The notes under the pieces were generated by a model. That model worked only from the letters and a program-made list of their open reading frames with translations, did no database searches and was not told the origin of the DNA. Below are positions 14,430 through 27,732 of a stretch of 64,000 nucleotides of DNA, piece after piece. This DNA is from Hetaerina americana. Its lineage: Eukaryota; Arthropoda; Insecta; Odonata; Calopterygidae. The translations under genes were made by a program, and so were the position numbers. The stretch is taken from NCBI GenBank assembly GCA_022747635.1, contig JAKTNV010000664.1, forward strand, positions 1 through 64,000, given 5' to 3'. Numbering within the stretch: the stretch's first letter is position 1; each line of letters opens with the position of its first letter.

Positions 14430-17400
14430 CTCAAACATTCACTCTAAAACAGTAGATTGTTGTTTTTCGCAATATTTTTAGAAAATTGGGCACTTTTAGT
14501 AACATTAACACTTTCTCTGAAGCAACTTTTATGCTCATTTCTTGTCCTTCAAGATTAATTCTGGGTTTTATTTTGTTAATTTGATGAAAATGAACAACAA
14601 TACACACCATGGAAACATTTTTGTTTGATTTGTGTTGAGTGAGATTTTCACCTAGAACCCAAAGGGGGGGGTATTGGCACTTTTCATGGAAAAATGTGAA
14701 AAATTAAATTTTCTAAAAATGAAATAAATGCCTTCTAAACACCTCAAACATTCACTCTAAAACAGAAGATTGTTGTTTTTCGCAATATTTTTAGAAATTT
14801 TAGCTCTTTTAGTAACATTAACACCTGGGCTGAAGCATCTTTTATGATCATTTATTGTCTTTCAAGATACATTCTGGGTTTTATTTTGTTTATTTGATGA
14901 AAATGAACAACAATACACACCTTGGATACATTTTTGTTTGATTTGTGTCGAGTGAGATTTTCACCTAGAACCCAAAGGGGGGGGTATTGGCACTTTTCAT
15001 GGAAAAATGTGAAAAATTAAATTTTCTAAAAATGAAATAAATGCCTTCTAAACACCTCAAACATTCACTCTAAAACAGAAGATTGTTGTTTTTCGCAATA
15101 TTTTTAGAAATTTTAGCTCTTTTAGTAACATTAACACCTGGGCTGAAGCATCTTTTATGATCATTTATTGTCTTTCAAGATACATTCTGGGTTTTATTTT
15201 GTTTATTTGATGAAAATGAACAACAATACACACCTTGGATACATTTTTGTTTGGTTTGTGTCGAGTGAGATTTTCACCTAGAACCCAAAGGGGGGGGGTA
15301 TTGGCACTTTTCATGGAAAAATGTGAAAAATAATATTTTCTAAAAATGAAATAAATGCCTTCTAAACACCTCAAACATTCACTCTAAAACAGAAGATTGT
15401 TGTTTTTCGCAATATTTTTAGAAATTTGGGCTCTTTTAGTAACATTAACACTTTCGCTGAAGCATCTTTTATTCTCATTTCATGTCTTTCAGGATTATTT
15501 CTGGGTTTTATTTTGTTAATTTGATGAAAATGTACAATACACACCATGGAAACATTTTAGTTTGATTTGTGTCGAGTGAGATTTTCACCTAGAACCCAAA
15601 GGGGGGGGTATTGGCACTTTTCATGGAAAAATGTGAAAAATTAAATTTTCCAAAAATGAAATAAATACCTTCTAAACACCTAAAACATTCACTCTAAAAA
15701 AGAAGATTGTTATTTTTCGCAATATTTTTAGAAATTTGGGCTCTTTTAGTAACATTAACACTTGCGCTGAAGCATCTTTAATGCTCATTTCTTGTCTTTC
15801 AGGATTAATTCTGGGTTTTATTTTGTTTATTTGATGAAAATGAACAACAATACACACCATGGAAAAAATTTTTTATTGATTTGTTTCGAGTGAGATTTTC
15901 ACCAAGAACCCGAGGGGGGGTATTGGCACTTTTCATGGAACAATGTGAAAAATTAAATTTTCTAAAAATGAAATAAATGCCTTCTAAACACCTCAAACAT
16001 TCACTCTAAAACAAAAGATTGTTGTTTTTCGCAATATATTTAGAAATTTGGGCTCTTTTACTCTAATTAACACTTGCGCTGAAGCATCTTTTATGCTCAT
16101 TTCTTGTCTTTCAGGATTAATTCTGGGTTTTATTTGTTTATTTGATGAAAATGAACAACAATACACACCATGGAAACATTTTTGATTGATTTGTGTCGAG
16201 TGACATTTTCACCTAGAAACCAAAGGGGGGGGTATTGGCACTTTTCATGGAAAAATGTGAAAAATTAAATTTTCTAAAAATGAAATAAATGCCTTCTAAA
16301 CACCTCAAACATTCACTCTAAAACAGAAGATTGTTGTTTTTCGCAATATTTTTAGAAATTTGGGCACTTTTAGTAACATTAAAAACCTGGGCTGAAGCAT
16401 CTTTTATGATCATATATTGTCTTTCAGGATACATTCCGGGTTTTTTTTGTTTATTTGATGAAAATGAAAAACAATACACACTTTGGATACATTTTTGATT
16501 GATTTGTGTCGATTGAGATTTTCACCTAGAACCCAAAGGGGGGGTATTGGCACTTTTCATGGAAAAATGTTAAAAAATTAAATTTTCTTAAAATGAAATA
16601 AATGCCTTCTAAACACCTCAAACATTCACTCTAAAACAGAAGATTGTTGTTTTTCGCAATATTTTTAGAAATTTGGGCTTTTTTAGTAACATTACCACCT
16701 GGGCTGAAGCATCTTTTATGATATTTTATTGTCTTTCAGGATTCATTCTGGGTTTTATTTTTTTTATTTGATGAAAATGAACAACAACACACACCTTGGA
16801 TACATTTTTGTTTGATTTGTGACGAGTGAGATTTTCACCTTGAACCCAAAGGGGGGGGGTATTGGCACTTTTCATGGAAAAATGTGAAAAATTAAATTTT
16901 CTAAAAATGAAATAAATGCCTTCTAAACACCTCAAACATTCACTCTAAAACAGAAGATTGTTGTTTTTCGCAATATTTTTAGAAATTTGGGCTCTTTTAG
17001 TAACATTAACACTTTCGCTGAAGCAACCTTTATGCTCATTTCTTGTCTTTCAGGATTAATTCTGGGTTTTATTTTGTTTATTTGATGAAAATGAACAACA
17101 ATACACACCATGGAAACATTTTTGTTTGATTTGCGTCAAGTGAGATTTTCACCTAGAACCCAAAGGGGGGGTATTGGCACTTTTCATGGAAAAATGTGAA
17201 AAATTAAATTTTCTAAAAATGAAATAAATGCCTTCTAAACACCTCAAACATTCACTCTAAAACAGAAGATTGTTGTTTTTCGCAATATTTTTAGAAATTT
17301 GGGCTCTTTTAGTAAAATTAACACCTGTGCTGAAGCATGTTTTATGATCAGTTATTGTCTTTCAGGATACATTCTGGGTTTTATTTTGTTTATTTGATGA

Positions 17401-19116
17401 AAATGAACAACAATACACACCATGGAAACATTTTTGTTTGATTTGTGTCGAGTGAGATTTTCACCTAGAAACCAAAGGGGGGGTATTGGCACTTTTCATG
17501 GAAAAATGTAAAAAATTAAATTTTCTAAAAATGAAATAAATGCCTTCTAAACACCTCAAACATTCACTCTAAAACAGAAGATTGTTGTTTTTCGCAATAT
17601 TTTTAGAAATTTGGGCTCTTTTAGTAAAATTAACACTTGCGCTGAAGCATCTTTTATGCTCATTTCATGTCTTTCAGGATTATTTCTGGGTTTTATTTTG
17701 TTTATTTGATGAAAATGAACAACAATACACACCATGGAAACATTTTTGTTTGATTTGTGTCGAGTGAGATTTTCACCTAGAACCCAAAGGGGGGGTATTG
17801 GCACTTTTCATGGAAAAATGTGAAAAATTTAATTTTCTAAAAATGAAATAAATGCCTTCTAAACACCTCAAACATTCACTCTAAAACAGAAGATTGTTGT
17901 TTTTCGCAATATTTTTAGAAATTTGGGCTCTTTTAGTAACATTAACACTTTCGCTGAAGCAACTTTTATGCTCATTTCTTGTCTTTCAGGATTAATTCTG
18001 GGTTTTATTTTGTTTATTTGATGAAAATGAACAACAATACACACCATGGAAACATTTTTGTTTGATTTGCGTCGAGTGAGATTTTCACCTAGAACCCAAA
18101 GGGGGGGGTATTGGCACTTTTCATGAAAAAATGTGAAAAATTAAATTTTCTAAAAATGAAATAAATGCCTTCTAAACACCTCAAACATTCACTCTAAAAT
18201 AGAAGATTGTTGTTTTTCGCAATATTTTTAGAAATTTGGCTCTTTTAGTAAAATTAACACCTGGGCTGAAGAATCTTTTATGATCATTTATTGTCTTTCA
18301 GGATACATTCTGGGTTTTATTTTGTTTATTTGATGAAAATGAACAACAATACACACCATGGAAACATTTTTGTTTGATTTGTGTCGAGTGAGATTTTCAC
18401 CTAGAACCCAAAGGGGGGGGTATTGGCACTTTTCATGGAAAAATGTGAAAAATTTAATTTTCTAAAAATGAAATAAATGCCTTCTAAACACCTCAAACAT
18501 TCACTCTAAAACAGAAGATTGTTGTTTTTCGCAATACTTTTAGAAATTTGGGCTCTTTTAGTAACATTAACACTTTCGCTGAAGCAACTTTTATGCTCAT
18601 TTCTTGTCTTTCAGGATTTATTCTGGGTTTTATTTTGTTTATTTGATGAAAATGAACAACAATACACACCATGGAAACATTTTTGTTTGATTTGCGTCAA
18701 GTGAGATTTTCACCTAGAACCCAAAGGGGTGGGTATTGGCACTTTTCATGGAAAAATGTGAAAAATTAAATTTTCTAAAAATGAAATAAATGCCTTCTAA
18801 ACACCTCAAACATTCACTCTAAAATAGAAGATTGTTGTTTTTCGCAATATTTTTAGAAATTTGGGCTCTTTTAGTAAAATTAACACCTGGGCTGAAGAAT
18901 CTTTTATGATCATTTATTGTCTTTCAGGATACATTCTGGGTTTTATTTTGTTTATTTGATGAAAATGAACAACAATACACACCATGGAAACATTTTTGTT
19001 TGATTTGTGTCGAGTGAGATTTTCACCTAGAAACCAAAGGGGGGGGTATTGGCACTTTTCATGGAAAAATGTGAAAAATTAAATTTTCTAAAAATGAAAT
19101 AAATGCCTTCTAAACA

Positions 19117-22100
19117 CCTCAAACATTCACTCTTAAACAGAAGATTGTTGTTTTTCGCAATATTTTTAGAAATTTAGGCTCTTTTAGTAACATTAACACT
19201 TTCGCTGAAGCAACTTTTATGCTCGTTTCTTGTCTTTCAAGATTAATTCTGTGTTTTATTTGTTTATTTGATGAAAATGAACAACACTAACCACCATGGA
19301 AACATTTCTGTTTGATTTGTGTCAAGTTAGATTTTCACCTAGAACCCAAAGGGGGGGTATTGGCACTTTTCATGGAAAAATGTGAAAAATTAAATTTTCT
19401 AAAAATGAAATAAATGCCTTCTAAACACCTCAAACATTCACTCTAAAACAGAAGATTGTTGTTTTTCGCAATATTTTTAGAAATTTGGGCTCTTTTAGTA
19501 AAATTAACACCTGGGCTGAAGCATCTTTTATGATCATTTATTGTCTTTCAAGATTAATTCTGGGTTTTATTTTGTTTATTTGATGAAAATGAACAACAAT
19601 ACACACCTTGGATACATTTTTGTTTGATTTGTGTCGTGTGTAATTTTCACCTAGAACCCAAAGGGGGGGGTATTGGCACTTTTCATGGAAAAATGTGAAA
19701 AATTAAATTTTCTTAAAATGAAATCAATGCCTTCTAAACACCTCAAACTTTCACTCTAAAACAGAAGATTGTTGTTTTTCGCAATATTTTTAGAAATTTT
19801 GGCTCTTTTAGTAACATTAACACTTTCTCTGAAGCAACTTTTATGCTCATTTCTTGTCCTTCAAGATTAATTCTGGGTTTTATTTGTTTATTTGATGAAA
19901 ATGAACCACAATACACACCATGGAAACATTTTTGTTTGATTTGTGTCGAGTGAGATTTTCACCTAGAACCCAAAGGGGGGGGTATTGGCACTTTTCATGG
20001 AAAAATGTGAAAAATTAAATTTTCTTAAAATGAAATCAATGCCTTCTAAACACCTCAAACTTTCACTCTAAAACAGAAGATTGTTGTTTTTCGCAATATT
20101 TTTAGAAATTTTGGCTCTTTTAGTAACATTAACACTTGGGCTGAAGCATCTTTTATGATCTTTTATTGTCTTTCAGGATTCATTCTGGGTTTTATTTTGT
20201 TTATATGATGAAAATGAACAACAATACACACCTTGGATACATTTTTGTTTGATTTGTGTCGAGCGAGATTTTCACCTAGAACCCAAAGGGGGGAGTATTG
20301 GCACTTTTCATGGAAAAATGTGAAAAATTAAATTTTCTAAAAATGAAATAAATGCCTTCTAAACACCTCAAACATTCACTCTAAAATAGAAGATTGTTGT
20401 TTTTCGCAATATTTTTAGAAATTTGGGCTCTTTTAGTAAAATTAACACCTGGGCTGAAGAATCTTTTATGATCATTTATTGTCTTTCAGGATACATTCTG
20501 GGTTTTATTTTGTTTATTTGATGAAAATGAACAACAATACACACCATGGAAACATTTTTGTTTGATTTGTGTCGAGTGAGATTTTCACCTAGAAACCAAA
20601 GGGGGGGGTATTGGCACTTTTCATGGAAAAATGTAAAAAATTAAATTTTCTAAAAATGAAATAAATGCCTTCTAAACACCTCAAACATTCACATTAAACC
20701 AGAAGATTGTTGTTTTTCGCAATATTTTAAGAAATTTGGGCTCTTTTAGTAAAATTAACACTTGCGCTGAAGCATCTTTTATGCTCATTTCATGTCTTTC
20801 AGGATTATTTCTCGGTTTTATTTTGTTTATTTGATGAAAATGAACAACAATACACACCATGGAAACATTTTTGTTTGATTTGTGTCGAGTGAGATTTTCA
20901 CCTAGAACCCAAAGGGGGGGGTATTGGCACTTTTCATGGAAAAATGTGAAAAATTAAATTTTCTAAAAATGAAATAAATGCCTTCTAAACACCTCAAACA
21001 TTCACTCTAAAACAGTAGATTGTTGTTTTTCGCAATATTTTTAGAAATTTGGGCTCTTTTAGTAACATTAACACTTTCTCTGAAGCAACTTTTATGCTCA
21101 TTTCTTGTCCTTCAAGATTAATTCTGGGTTTTATTTTGTTTATTTGATGAAAATGAACAATACATACCATGGAAACATTTTTGTTTGATTTGTGTCGAGT
21201 GAGATTTTCACCTCGAACCCAAAGGGGGGGGTATTGGCACTTTTCATGGAAAAATGTAAAAAATTAAATTTTCTAAAAATGAAATAAATGGCTTCTAAAC
21301 ACCTCAAACATTCACTCTAAAACAGAAGATTGTTGTTTTTCGCAATATTTTTAGAAATTTGGGCTCTTTTAGTAAAATTAACACTTGCGCTGAAGCATCT
21401 TTTATGCTCATTTCATGTCTTTCAGGATTATTTCTGGGTTTTATTTTGTTTATTTGATGAAAATGAACAACAATACACACCATGGAAACATTTTTGTTTG
21501 ATTTGTGTCGAGTGAGATTTTCACCTAGAACCCAAAGGGGGGGGTATTGGCACTTTTCATGGAAAAATGTGAAAAATTAAATTTTCTAAAAATGAAATAA
21601 ATGCCTTCTAAACACCTCAAACATTCACTCTAAAACAGAAGATTGTTGTTTTTAGCAATATTTTTAGAAATTTGGGCTTTTTTAGTAACATTAACACCTG
21701 GGCTGAAGCATCTTTTATGATCTTTTATTGTCTTTCAGGATTCATTCTGGGTTTTATTTTGTTTATTTGATGAAAATGAACAACAACACACAACTTGGAT
21801 ACATTTTTGTTTGATTTGTGTCGACTGAGATTTTCAACTAGAACCCAAAGGGGGGGGCATTGGCTCCTTTCATGGAAAAATGTGAAAAATTAAATTTTCT
21901 AAAAATGAAATAAATGCCTTATAAACACCTCAAACATTCACTCTAAAACAGAAGATTGTTGTTTTTCGCAATATTTTTAGCAATTTGGGCTGTTTTAGTA
22001 ACATTAACACCTGGGCTGAAGCATCTTTTATGATCTTTTATTGTCTTTCAGGATTCATTCTGGGTTTTATTTTGTTTATTTGATGAAAATGAACAACAAT

Positions 22101-25100
22101 ACACACCATGGAAACATTTTTGTTTGATTTGTGTCAAGTTAGATTTTCACCTAGAACCCAAAGGGGGGGGGTATTGGCACTTTTCATGGATAAATATAAA
22201 AAATTAAATTTTCTAAAAATGAAATAAATGCCTTCTAAACACCTCAAACATTCACTCTAAAACAGAAGATTGTTGTTTTTCGCAATATTAATAGAAATTT
22301 GGGCTCTTTTAGTAACATTAACACTTTCTCTGAAGACTCTTTTATGCTCATTTCTTGTCCTTCAAGATTAATTCTGGGTTTTATTTGTTTATTTGATGAA
22401 AATGAACAACAATACACACCATGGAAACATTTTTGTTTGATTTGTGTCGAGTGAGACTTTCACCTAGAACCCAAAGGGGGGGGGGGTATTGGCCCTTTTC
22501 ATGGAAAAATGTGAAAAATTAAATTTTCTAAAAATGAAATAAATGCCTTCTAAACACCTCAAACATTCACTCTAAAACAGAAGATTGTTGTTTTTCGCAA
22601 TATTTTTAGAAATTTTGGCTCTTTTAGTAACATTAACACTTGGGCTGAAGCATCTTTTATGATCTTTTATTGTCTTTCAGGATTCATTCTGGGTTTTATT
22701 TTGTTTATTTGATGAAAATGAACAACAATACACACCTTGGATACATTTTTGTTTGATTTGTGTTGAGAGAGATTTTCACCTAGAACCCAAAGGGCACTTT
22801 TCATGGAAAAATGTGAAAAATTAAATTTTCTAAAAATGAAATAAATGCCTTCTAAACACCTCAAACATTCACTCTTAAACAGAAGATTGTTGTTTTTCGC
22901 AATATTTTTAGAAATTTAGGCTCTTTTAGTAACATTAACACTTTCGCTGAAGCAACTTTTATGCTCGTTTCTTGTCTTTCAAGATTAATTCTGTGTTTTA
23001 TTTGTTTATTTGATGAAAATGAACAACACTAACCACCATGGAAACATTTCTGTTTGATTTGTGTCAAGTTAGATTTTCACCTAGAACCCAAAGGGGGGGT
23101 ATTGGCACTTTTCATGGAAAAATGTGAAAAATTAAATTTTCTAAAAATGAAATAAATGCCTTCTAAACACCTCAAACATTCACTCTAAAACAGAAGATTG
23201 TTGTTTTTCGCAATATTTTTAGAAATTTTGGCTCTTTTAGTAACATTAACAACTGGGCTGAAGCATCTTTTATGATCATTTATTGTCTTTCAAGATTAAT
23301 TCTGGGTTTTATTTTGTTTATTTGATGAAAATGAACAACAATACACACCTTGGATACATTTTTGTTTGATTTGTGTCGTGTGTAATTTTCACCTAGAACC
23401 CAAAGGGGGGGTATTGGCACTTTTCATGGAAAAATGTGAAAAATTAAATTTTCTTAAAATGAAATCAATGCCTTCTAAACACCTCAAACTTTCACTCTAA
23501 AACAGAAGATTGTTGTTTTTCGCAATATTTTTAGAAATTTTGGCTCTTTTAGTAACATTAACACTTTCTCTGAAGCAACTTTTATGCTCATTTCTTGTCC
23601 TTCAAGATTAATTCTGGGTTTTATTTGTTTATTTGATGAAAATGAACCACAATACACACCATGGAAACATTTTTGTTTGATTTGTGTCGAGTGAGATTTT
23701 CACCTAGAACCCAAAGGGGGGGGTATTGGCACTTTTCATGGAAAAATGTGAAAAATTAAATTTTCTTAAAATGAAATCAATGCCTTCTAAACACCTCAAA
23801 CTTTCACTCTAAAACAGAAGATTGTTGTTTTTCGCAATATTTTTAGAAATTTTGGCTCTTTTAGTAACATTAACACTTGGGCTGAAGCATCTTTTATGAT
23901 CTTTTATTGTCTTTCAGGATTCATTCTGGGTTTTATTTTGTTTATATGATGAAAATGAACAACAATACACACCTTGGATACATTTTTGTTTGATTTGTGT
24001 CGAGCGAGATTTTCACCTAGAACCCAAAGGGGGGAGTATTGGCACTTTTCATGGAAAAATGTGAAAAATTAAATTTTCTAAAAATGAAATAAATGCCTTC
24101 TAAACACCTCAAACATTCACTCTAAAACAGTAGATTGTTGTTTTTCGCAATATTTTTAGAAATTTGGGCTCTTTTAGTAACATTAACACTTTCTCTGAAG
24201 CAACTTTTATGCTCATTTCTTGTCCTTCAAGATTAATTCTGGGTTTTATTTTGTTTATTTGATGAAAATGAACAATACATACCATGGAAACATTTTTGTT
24301 TGATTTGTGTCGAGTGAGATTTTCACCTAGAACCCAAAGGGGGGGGTATTGGCACTTTTCATGGAAAAATGTAAAAAATTAAATTTTCTAAAAATGAAAT
24401 AAATGGCTTCTAAACACCTCAAACATTCACTCTAAAACAGAAGATTGTTGTTTTTCGCAATATTTTTAGAAATTTGGGCTCTTTTAGTAAAATTAACACT
24501 TGCGCTGAAGCATCTTTTATGCTCATTTCATGTCTTTCAGGATTATTTCTGGGTTTTATTTTGTTTATTTGATGAAAATGAACAACAATACACACCATGG
24601 AAACATTTTTGTTTGATTTGTGTCGAGTGAGATTTTCACCTAGAACCCAAAGGGGGGGGTATTGGCACTTTTCATGGAAAAATGTGAAAAATTAAATTTT
24701 CTAAAAATGAAATAAATGCCTTCTAAACACCTCAAACATTCACTCTAAAACAGAAGATTGTTGTTTTTAGCAATATTTTTAGAAATTTGGGCTTTTTTAG
24801 TAACATTAACACCTGGGCTGAAGCATCTTTTATGATCTTTTATTGTCTTTCAGGATTCATTCTGGGTTTTATTTTGTTTATTTGATGAAAATGAACAACA
24901 ACACACAACTTGGATACATTTTTGTTTGATTTGTGTCGACTGAGATTTTCAACTAGAACCCAAAGGGGGGGGGCATTGGCTCCTTTCATGGAAAAATGTG
25001 AAAAATTAAATTTTCTAAAAATGAAATAAATGCCTTATAAACACCTCAAACATTCACTCTAAAACAGAAGATTGTTGTTTTTCGCAATATTTTTAGCAAT

Positions 25101-26688
25101 TTGGGCTGTTTTAGTAACATTAACACCTGGGCTGAAGCATCTTTTATGATCTTTTATTGTCTTTCAGGATTCATTCTGGGTTTTATTTTGTTTATTTGAT
25201 GAAAATGAAAACCAATACACACCTTGGATACATTTTGTTTGATTTGTGTCGAGTGAGATTTTCACCTAGAACCCAAAGGGGGGGGGGTATTGGCACTTTT
25301 CATGGAAAAATGTAAAAAATTAAATTTTCTAAAAATGAAATAAATGCCTTCTAAACACCTCAAACATTCACTCTAAAACAGAAGATTGTTGTTTTTCGCA
25401 ATATTAATAGAAATTTGGGCTCTTTTAGTAACATTAACACTTTCTCTGAAGACTCTTTTATGCTCATTTCTTGTCCTTCAAGATTAATTCTGGGTTTTAT
25501 TTGTTTATTTGATGAAAATGAACAACAATACACACCATGGAAACATTTTTGTTTGATTTGTGTCGAGTGAGACTTTCACCTAGAACCCAAAGGGGGGGGG
25601 GCCCTTTTCATGGAAAAATGTGAAAAATTAAATTTTCTAAAAATGAAATAAATGCCTTCTAAACACCTCAAACATTCACTCTAAAACAGAAGATTGTTGT
25701 TTTTCGCAATATTTTTAGAAATTTTGGCTCTTTTAGTAACATTAACACTTGGGCTGAAGCATCTTTTATGATCTTTTATTGTCTTTCAGGATTCATTCTG
25801 GGTTTTATTTTGTTTATTTGATGAAAATGAACAACAATACACACCTTGGATACATTTTTGTTTGATTTGTGTTGAGAGAGATTTTCACCTAGAACCCAAA
25901 GGGCACTTTTCATGGAAAAATGTGAAAAATTAAATTTTCTAAAAATGAAATAAATGCCTTCTAAACACCTCAAACATTCACTCTTAAACAGAAGATTGTT
26001 GTTTTTCGCAATATTTTTAGAAATTTAGGCTCTTTTAGTAACATTAACACTTTCGCTGAAGCAACTTTTATGCTCGTTTCTTGTCTTTCAAGATTAATTC
26101 TGTGTTTTATTTGTTATTTGATGAAAATGAACAACACTAACCACCATGGAAACATTTCTGTTTGATTTGTGTCAAGTTAGATTTTCACCTAGAACCCAAA
26201 GGGGGGGTATTGGCACTTTTCATGGAAAAATGTGAAAAATTAAATTTTCTAAAAATGAAATAAATGCCTTCTAAACACCTCAAACATTCACTCTAAAACA
26301 GAAGATTGTTGTTTTTCGCAATATTTTTAGAAATTTTGGCTCTTTTAGTAACATTAACACCTGGGCTGAAGCATCTTTTATGATCATTTATTGTCTTTCA
26401 AGATTAATTCTGGGTTTTATTTTGTTTATTTGATGAAAATGAACAACAATACACACCTTGGATACATTTTTGTTTGATTTGTGTCGTGTGTAATTTTCAC
26501 CTAGAACCCAAAGGGGGGGGGGTATTGGCACTTTTCATGGAAAAATGTAAAAAATTAAATTTTCTAAAAATGAAATAAATGCTTTCTAAACACCTCAAAC
26601 ATTCACTCTAAAACAGAAGATTGTTGTTTTTCGCAATATTTTTAGAAATTTGGGCTCTTTTAGTAACTTTAACACTTTCTCTGAAGCA
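19117..26688 (+). repeat. Higher-order repeat of 12 and 10 monomers, third copy broken by the retroelement
   Basis: A marker monomer (CTCTTAAACAG, AAATTTAGGCTC, TCTGTGTTTTATTTG, AACACTAACCACC, AACATTTCTG) begins the block at about 19,120, 22,862 and 25,973. First interval: about 3,742 bp (12 monomers). Second: about 3,111 bp (10 monomers). The second copy lacks one class A and one class B monomer found at about 20,360-20,990 in the first. Shared downstream markers are CAAACTTTCAC monomers, TTTATATGATG, TTTTTAGCAATA, TTTTAGCAATTTGGGCTGT and a contracted G-tract (AAAGGGCAC at 22,791 and 25,899). The third copy continues for two monomers, and the retroelement then interrupts its third one. Confidence 0.85.
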
Positions 26689-26692
26689 ACTT
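26689..26692 (+). repeat. Target-site duplication, left copy (ACTT)
   Basis: The uninterrupted class D sequence is GAAGCAACTTTTATGCTC. The left flank reads GAAGCA-ACTT directly before the LTR's TG, and the right flank reads ACTT-TTATGCTC directly after the LTR's CA. Removing the element and one ACTT restores a normal monomer. A 4-bp duplication is known for some Ty3/Gypsy-type elements and gammaretroviruses. Confidence 0.93.
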
Positions 26693-26824
26693 TGATGTGC
26701 GCCTACTGTGGCCAAAGCCCGCTCCGCAGAGCGAAGACAATTCAAATCTCCCGGCAGCGGAGAATCTTCCCCTCCACCCGCGCTCCGATGCAATAGGGGA
26801 AGAGTCTGCCACGCGGAGAGCGCG

Positions 26825-26974
26825 ACGTCACAATGTCACGTGGTCTCCCCTCCCCCGGAGTCCCCTCAGCGCTCGCCCATTGGCTACCGCCAGGGCATGT
26901 GAGCGATACGTCACAATGTCACGTGGTCTCCCCTCCCCCGGAGTCCCCTCAGCGCTCGCCCATTGGCTACCGCC
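26825..26974 (+). promoter_or_regulatory. U3 duplicated enhancer-like module (two 67-bp copies, 83 bp apart)
   Basis: Positions 26,825-26,891 and 26,908-26,974 are direct repeats. Each holds, in order, an ACGTCA half-CRE, GTCACGTGG (E-box core CACGTG, USF/MITF-TFE type), a CTCCCCTCCCCC Sp/KLF/MAZ-type tract, AGCGCT, and CCCATTGGCT, an inverted CCAAT (NF-Y type). Tandem U3 enhancer duplication just upstream of the TATA box is typical of retroviral LTRs. The same module lies at 29,302-29,451 in the 3' LTR. Factor binding is inferred from motifs only. Confidence 0.75.
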
Positions 26975-26988
26975 CGGGCCAGGGCAGG

Positions 26989-26996
26989 TATATAAG
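26989..26996 (+). promoter_or_regulatory. TATA box of the 5' LTR (TATATAAG)
   Basis: Canonical TATATAAG, 15 bp after the second enhancer-like copy. By the usual 25-31 nt spacing, transcription should begin near 27,014-27,020. The identical site in the 3' LTR is 29,466-29,473. Confidence 0.85.
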
Positions 26997-27045
26997 GAGG
27001 GACCTGAGACCCGAACAGACAGAGTCGGAGGTGGGAGTCCATCAG

Positions 27046-27300
27046 GGAGAGACCGCAGAGAGAACATCCTCGGTCTACTCCGCTCCCCTCTGATGGAAGC
27101 GACCGCAGAGAGCACATCCTCGGTCAACTCCGCTCCCCTCTCGAGGAAGCGATCGCAGAGAGCACATCCTCGGTCAACTCCGCCCCCCCCCCCTCTGGAG
27201 GAAGCGACCGCAGAGAGCAAATCCTCGGTCAAGTCCGCTCCCCTCTGGAGGAAGCGACCGCAGAGAGCACATCCTCGGTCAACTCCGATCCCCTCAAGAG
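27046..27300 (+). repeat. Five tandem 50-bp repeats in the LTR R/leader
   Basis: Units start at 27,046, 27,096, 27,146, 27,201 and 27,251. Each contains CGCAGAGAGCACATCCTCGG followed by TCAACTCCGCTCCCCTC or a near variant. The third unit is 55 bp because of a pure C11 tract (27,183-27,193). The repeats would lie in the 5' leader and again near the 3' end of the transcript (29,523-29,779, with C13). The 50-bp period is not a multiple of three and the copies are diverged, so a structural or regulatory RNA role, or simple replication slippage, is likelier than coding. Confidence 0.85.
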
Positions 27301-27732
27301 GAATTCGAGGCAACCAGGACCAAAGCAACCGGACGGATGCCGCGCCGCCTCCCAGCGCCAACCGAGCTCGACGCCGCACGGAGGACCGACCCGCCGCGAC
27401 GCCGCCCCGCCGCTCCGACACTCTGCCACCAGCCCCTCCGACGACCACCCCGGGATCATCGCCGACCCTCGAGGACTACCGGACCTGGTTGGCCGAGGCC
27501 GCCCTTCCTACGTGGCCGGTGCTGAGTCTCCTGACGCCGCCCACCCCGCAGTACCGCCTCCGGCCCCTGGACTCTCCAAGGACGCCCTACGCAGAGGTGC
27601 CGAGGCTGCCCCTATTTGGCTCGCCGGACCGTCGGGCTCCCGCGACCAGCCAGAAGCCGGACAGGACCCCGGCCGCCATCCAGCTGCTGGAGCTGAACCG
27701 GACTACACGCGCCCTTCAGGCAAACGACACTC

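Larger units (their letters stand above)
7250..19120 (+). repeat. Large segmental duplication within the array (offsets about 6.56-7.5 kb)
   Basis: Rare variants recur in order. A CAGTAGATTG monomer is at 7,258 and 14,450. Monomers with TTTTAGCTC are at about 7,600-8,100 and 14,780-15,330. CCAAAAATG followed by a CTAAAACATTC monomer is at 8,772 and 15,650 (also 5,956). A run of classes B, C, A, C, A at about 10,900-12,560 reappears at about 17,460-19,120. The offset steps between 7,192, 7,506, 6,878, 7,187 and 6,562 bp along the pair. Those steps are single or few-monomer gains and losses after duplication. Confidence 0.8.
1..26688 (+). repeat. Satellite array, left block (about 312-bp monomer, direct orientation)
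   Basis: Uninterrupted head-to-tail tandem repeat, about 85 monomers by length divided by period. Each monomer shows the same ordered landmarks: CACTCTAAAACAGAAG, TTTTTCGCAATATTTTTAG, TTTGGGCTCTTTTAG, CTGAAGCA, TGTCTTTCAGGAT, TTCTGGGTTTTATTTTG, TTTGATGAAAATGAACAA, ACACACC, GAGTGAGATTTTCACCTAG, AACCCAAAGGGG, TATTGGCACTTTTCATGG, then an AT-rich stretch. At least four variant classes are visible. A has CCTGGGCTGAAGCATC with TATGATCATTTATTG. B has CTTGCGCTGAAGCATC with TATGCTCATTTC. C has CTTTCGCTGAAGCAAC. D has CTTTCTCTGAAGCAAC with GTCCTTCAAGAT. Variants are shared between distant copies in blocks, so amplification was multimeric. No gene is recognised in the block; short ORFs mostly start at TTG and are by-products of the period. 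Confidence 0.98.

Noticed and set aside
1..26688. Dozens of 60-107-codon ORFs on both strands of the satellite
   Set aside because: They are the same frames repeated every monomer, mostly start at TTG rather than ATG, shift with G-tract length and have no recognisable domain. They follow from the 312-bp period.
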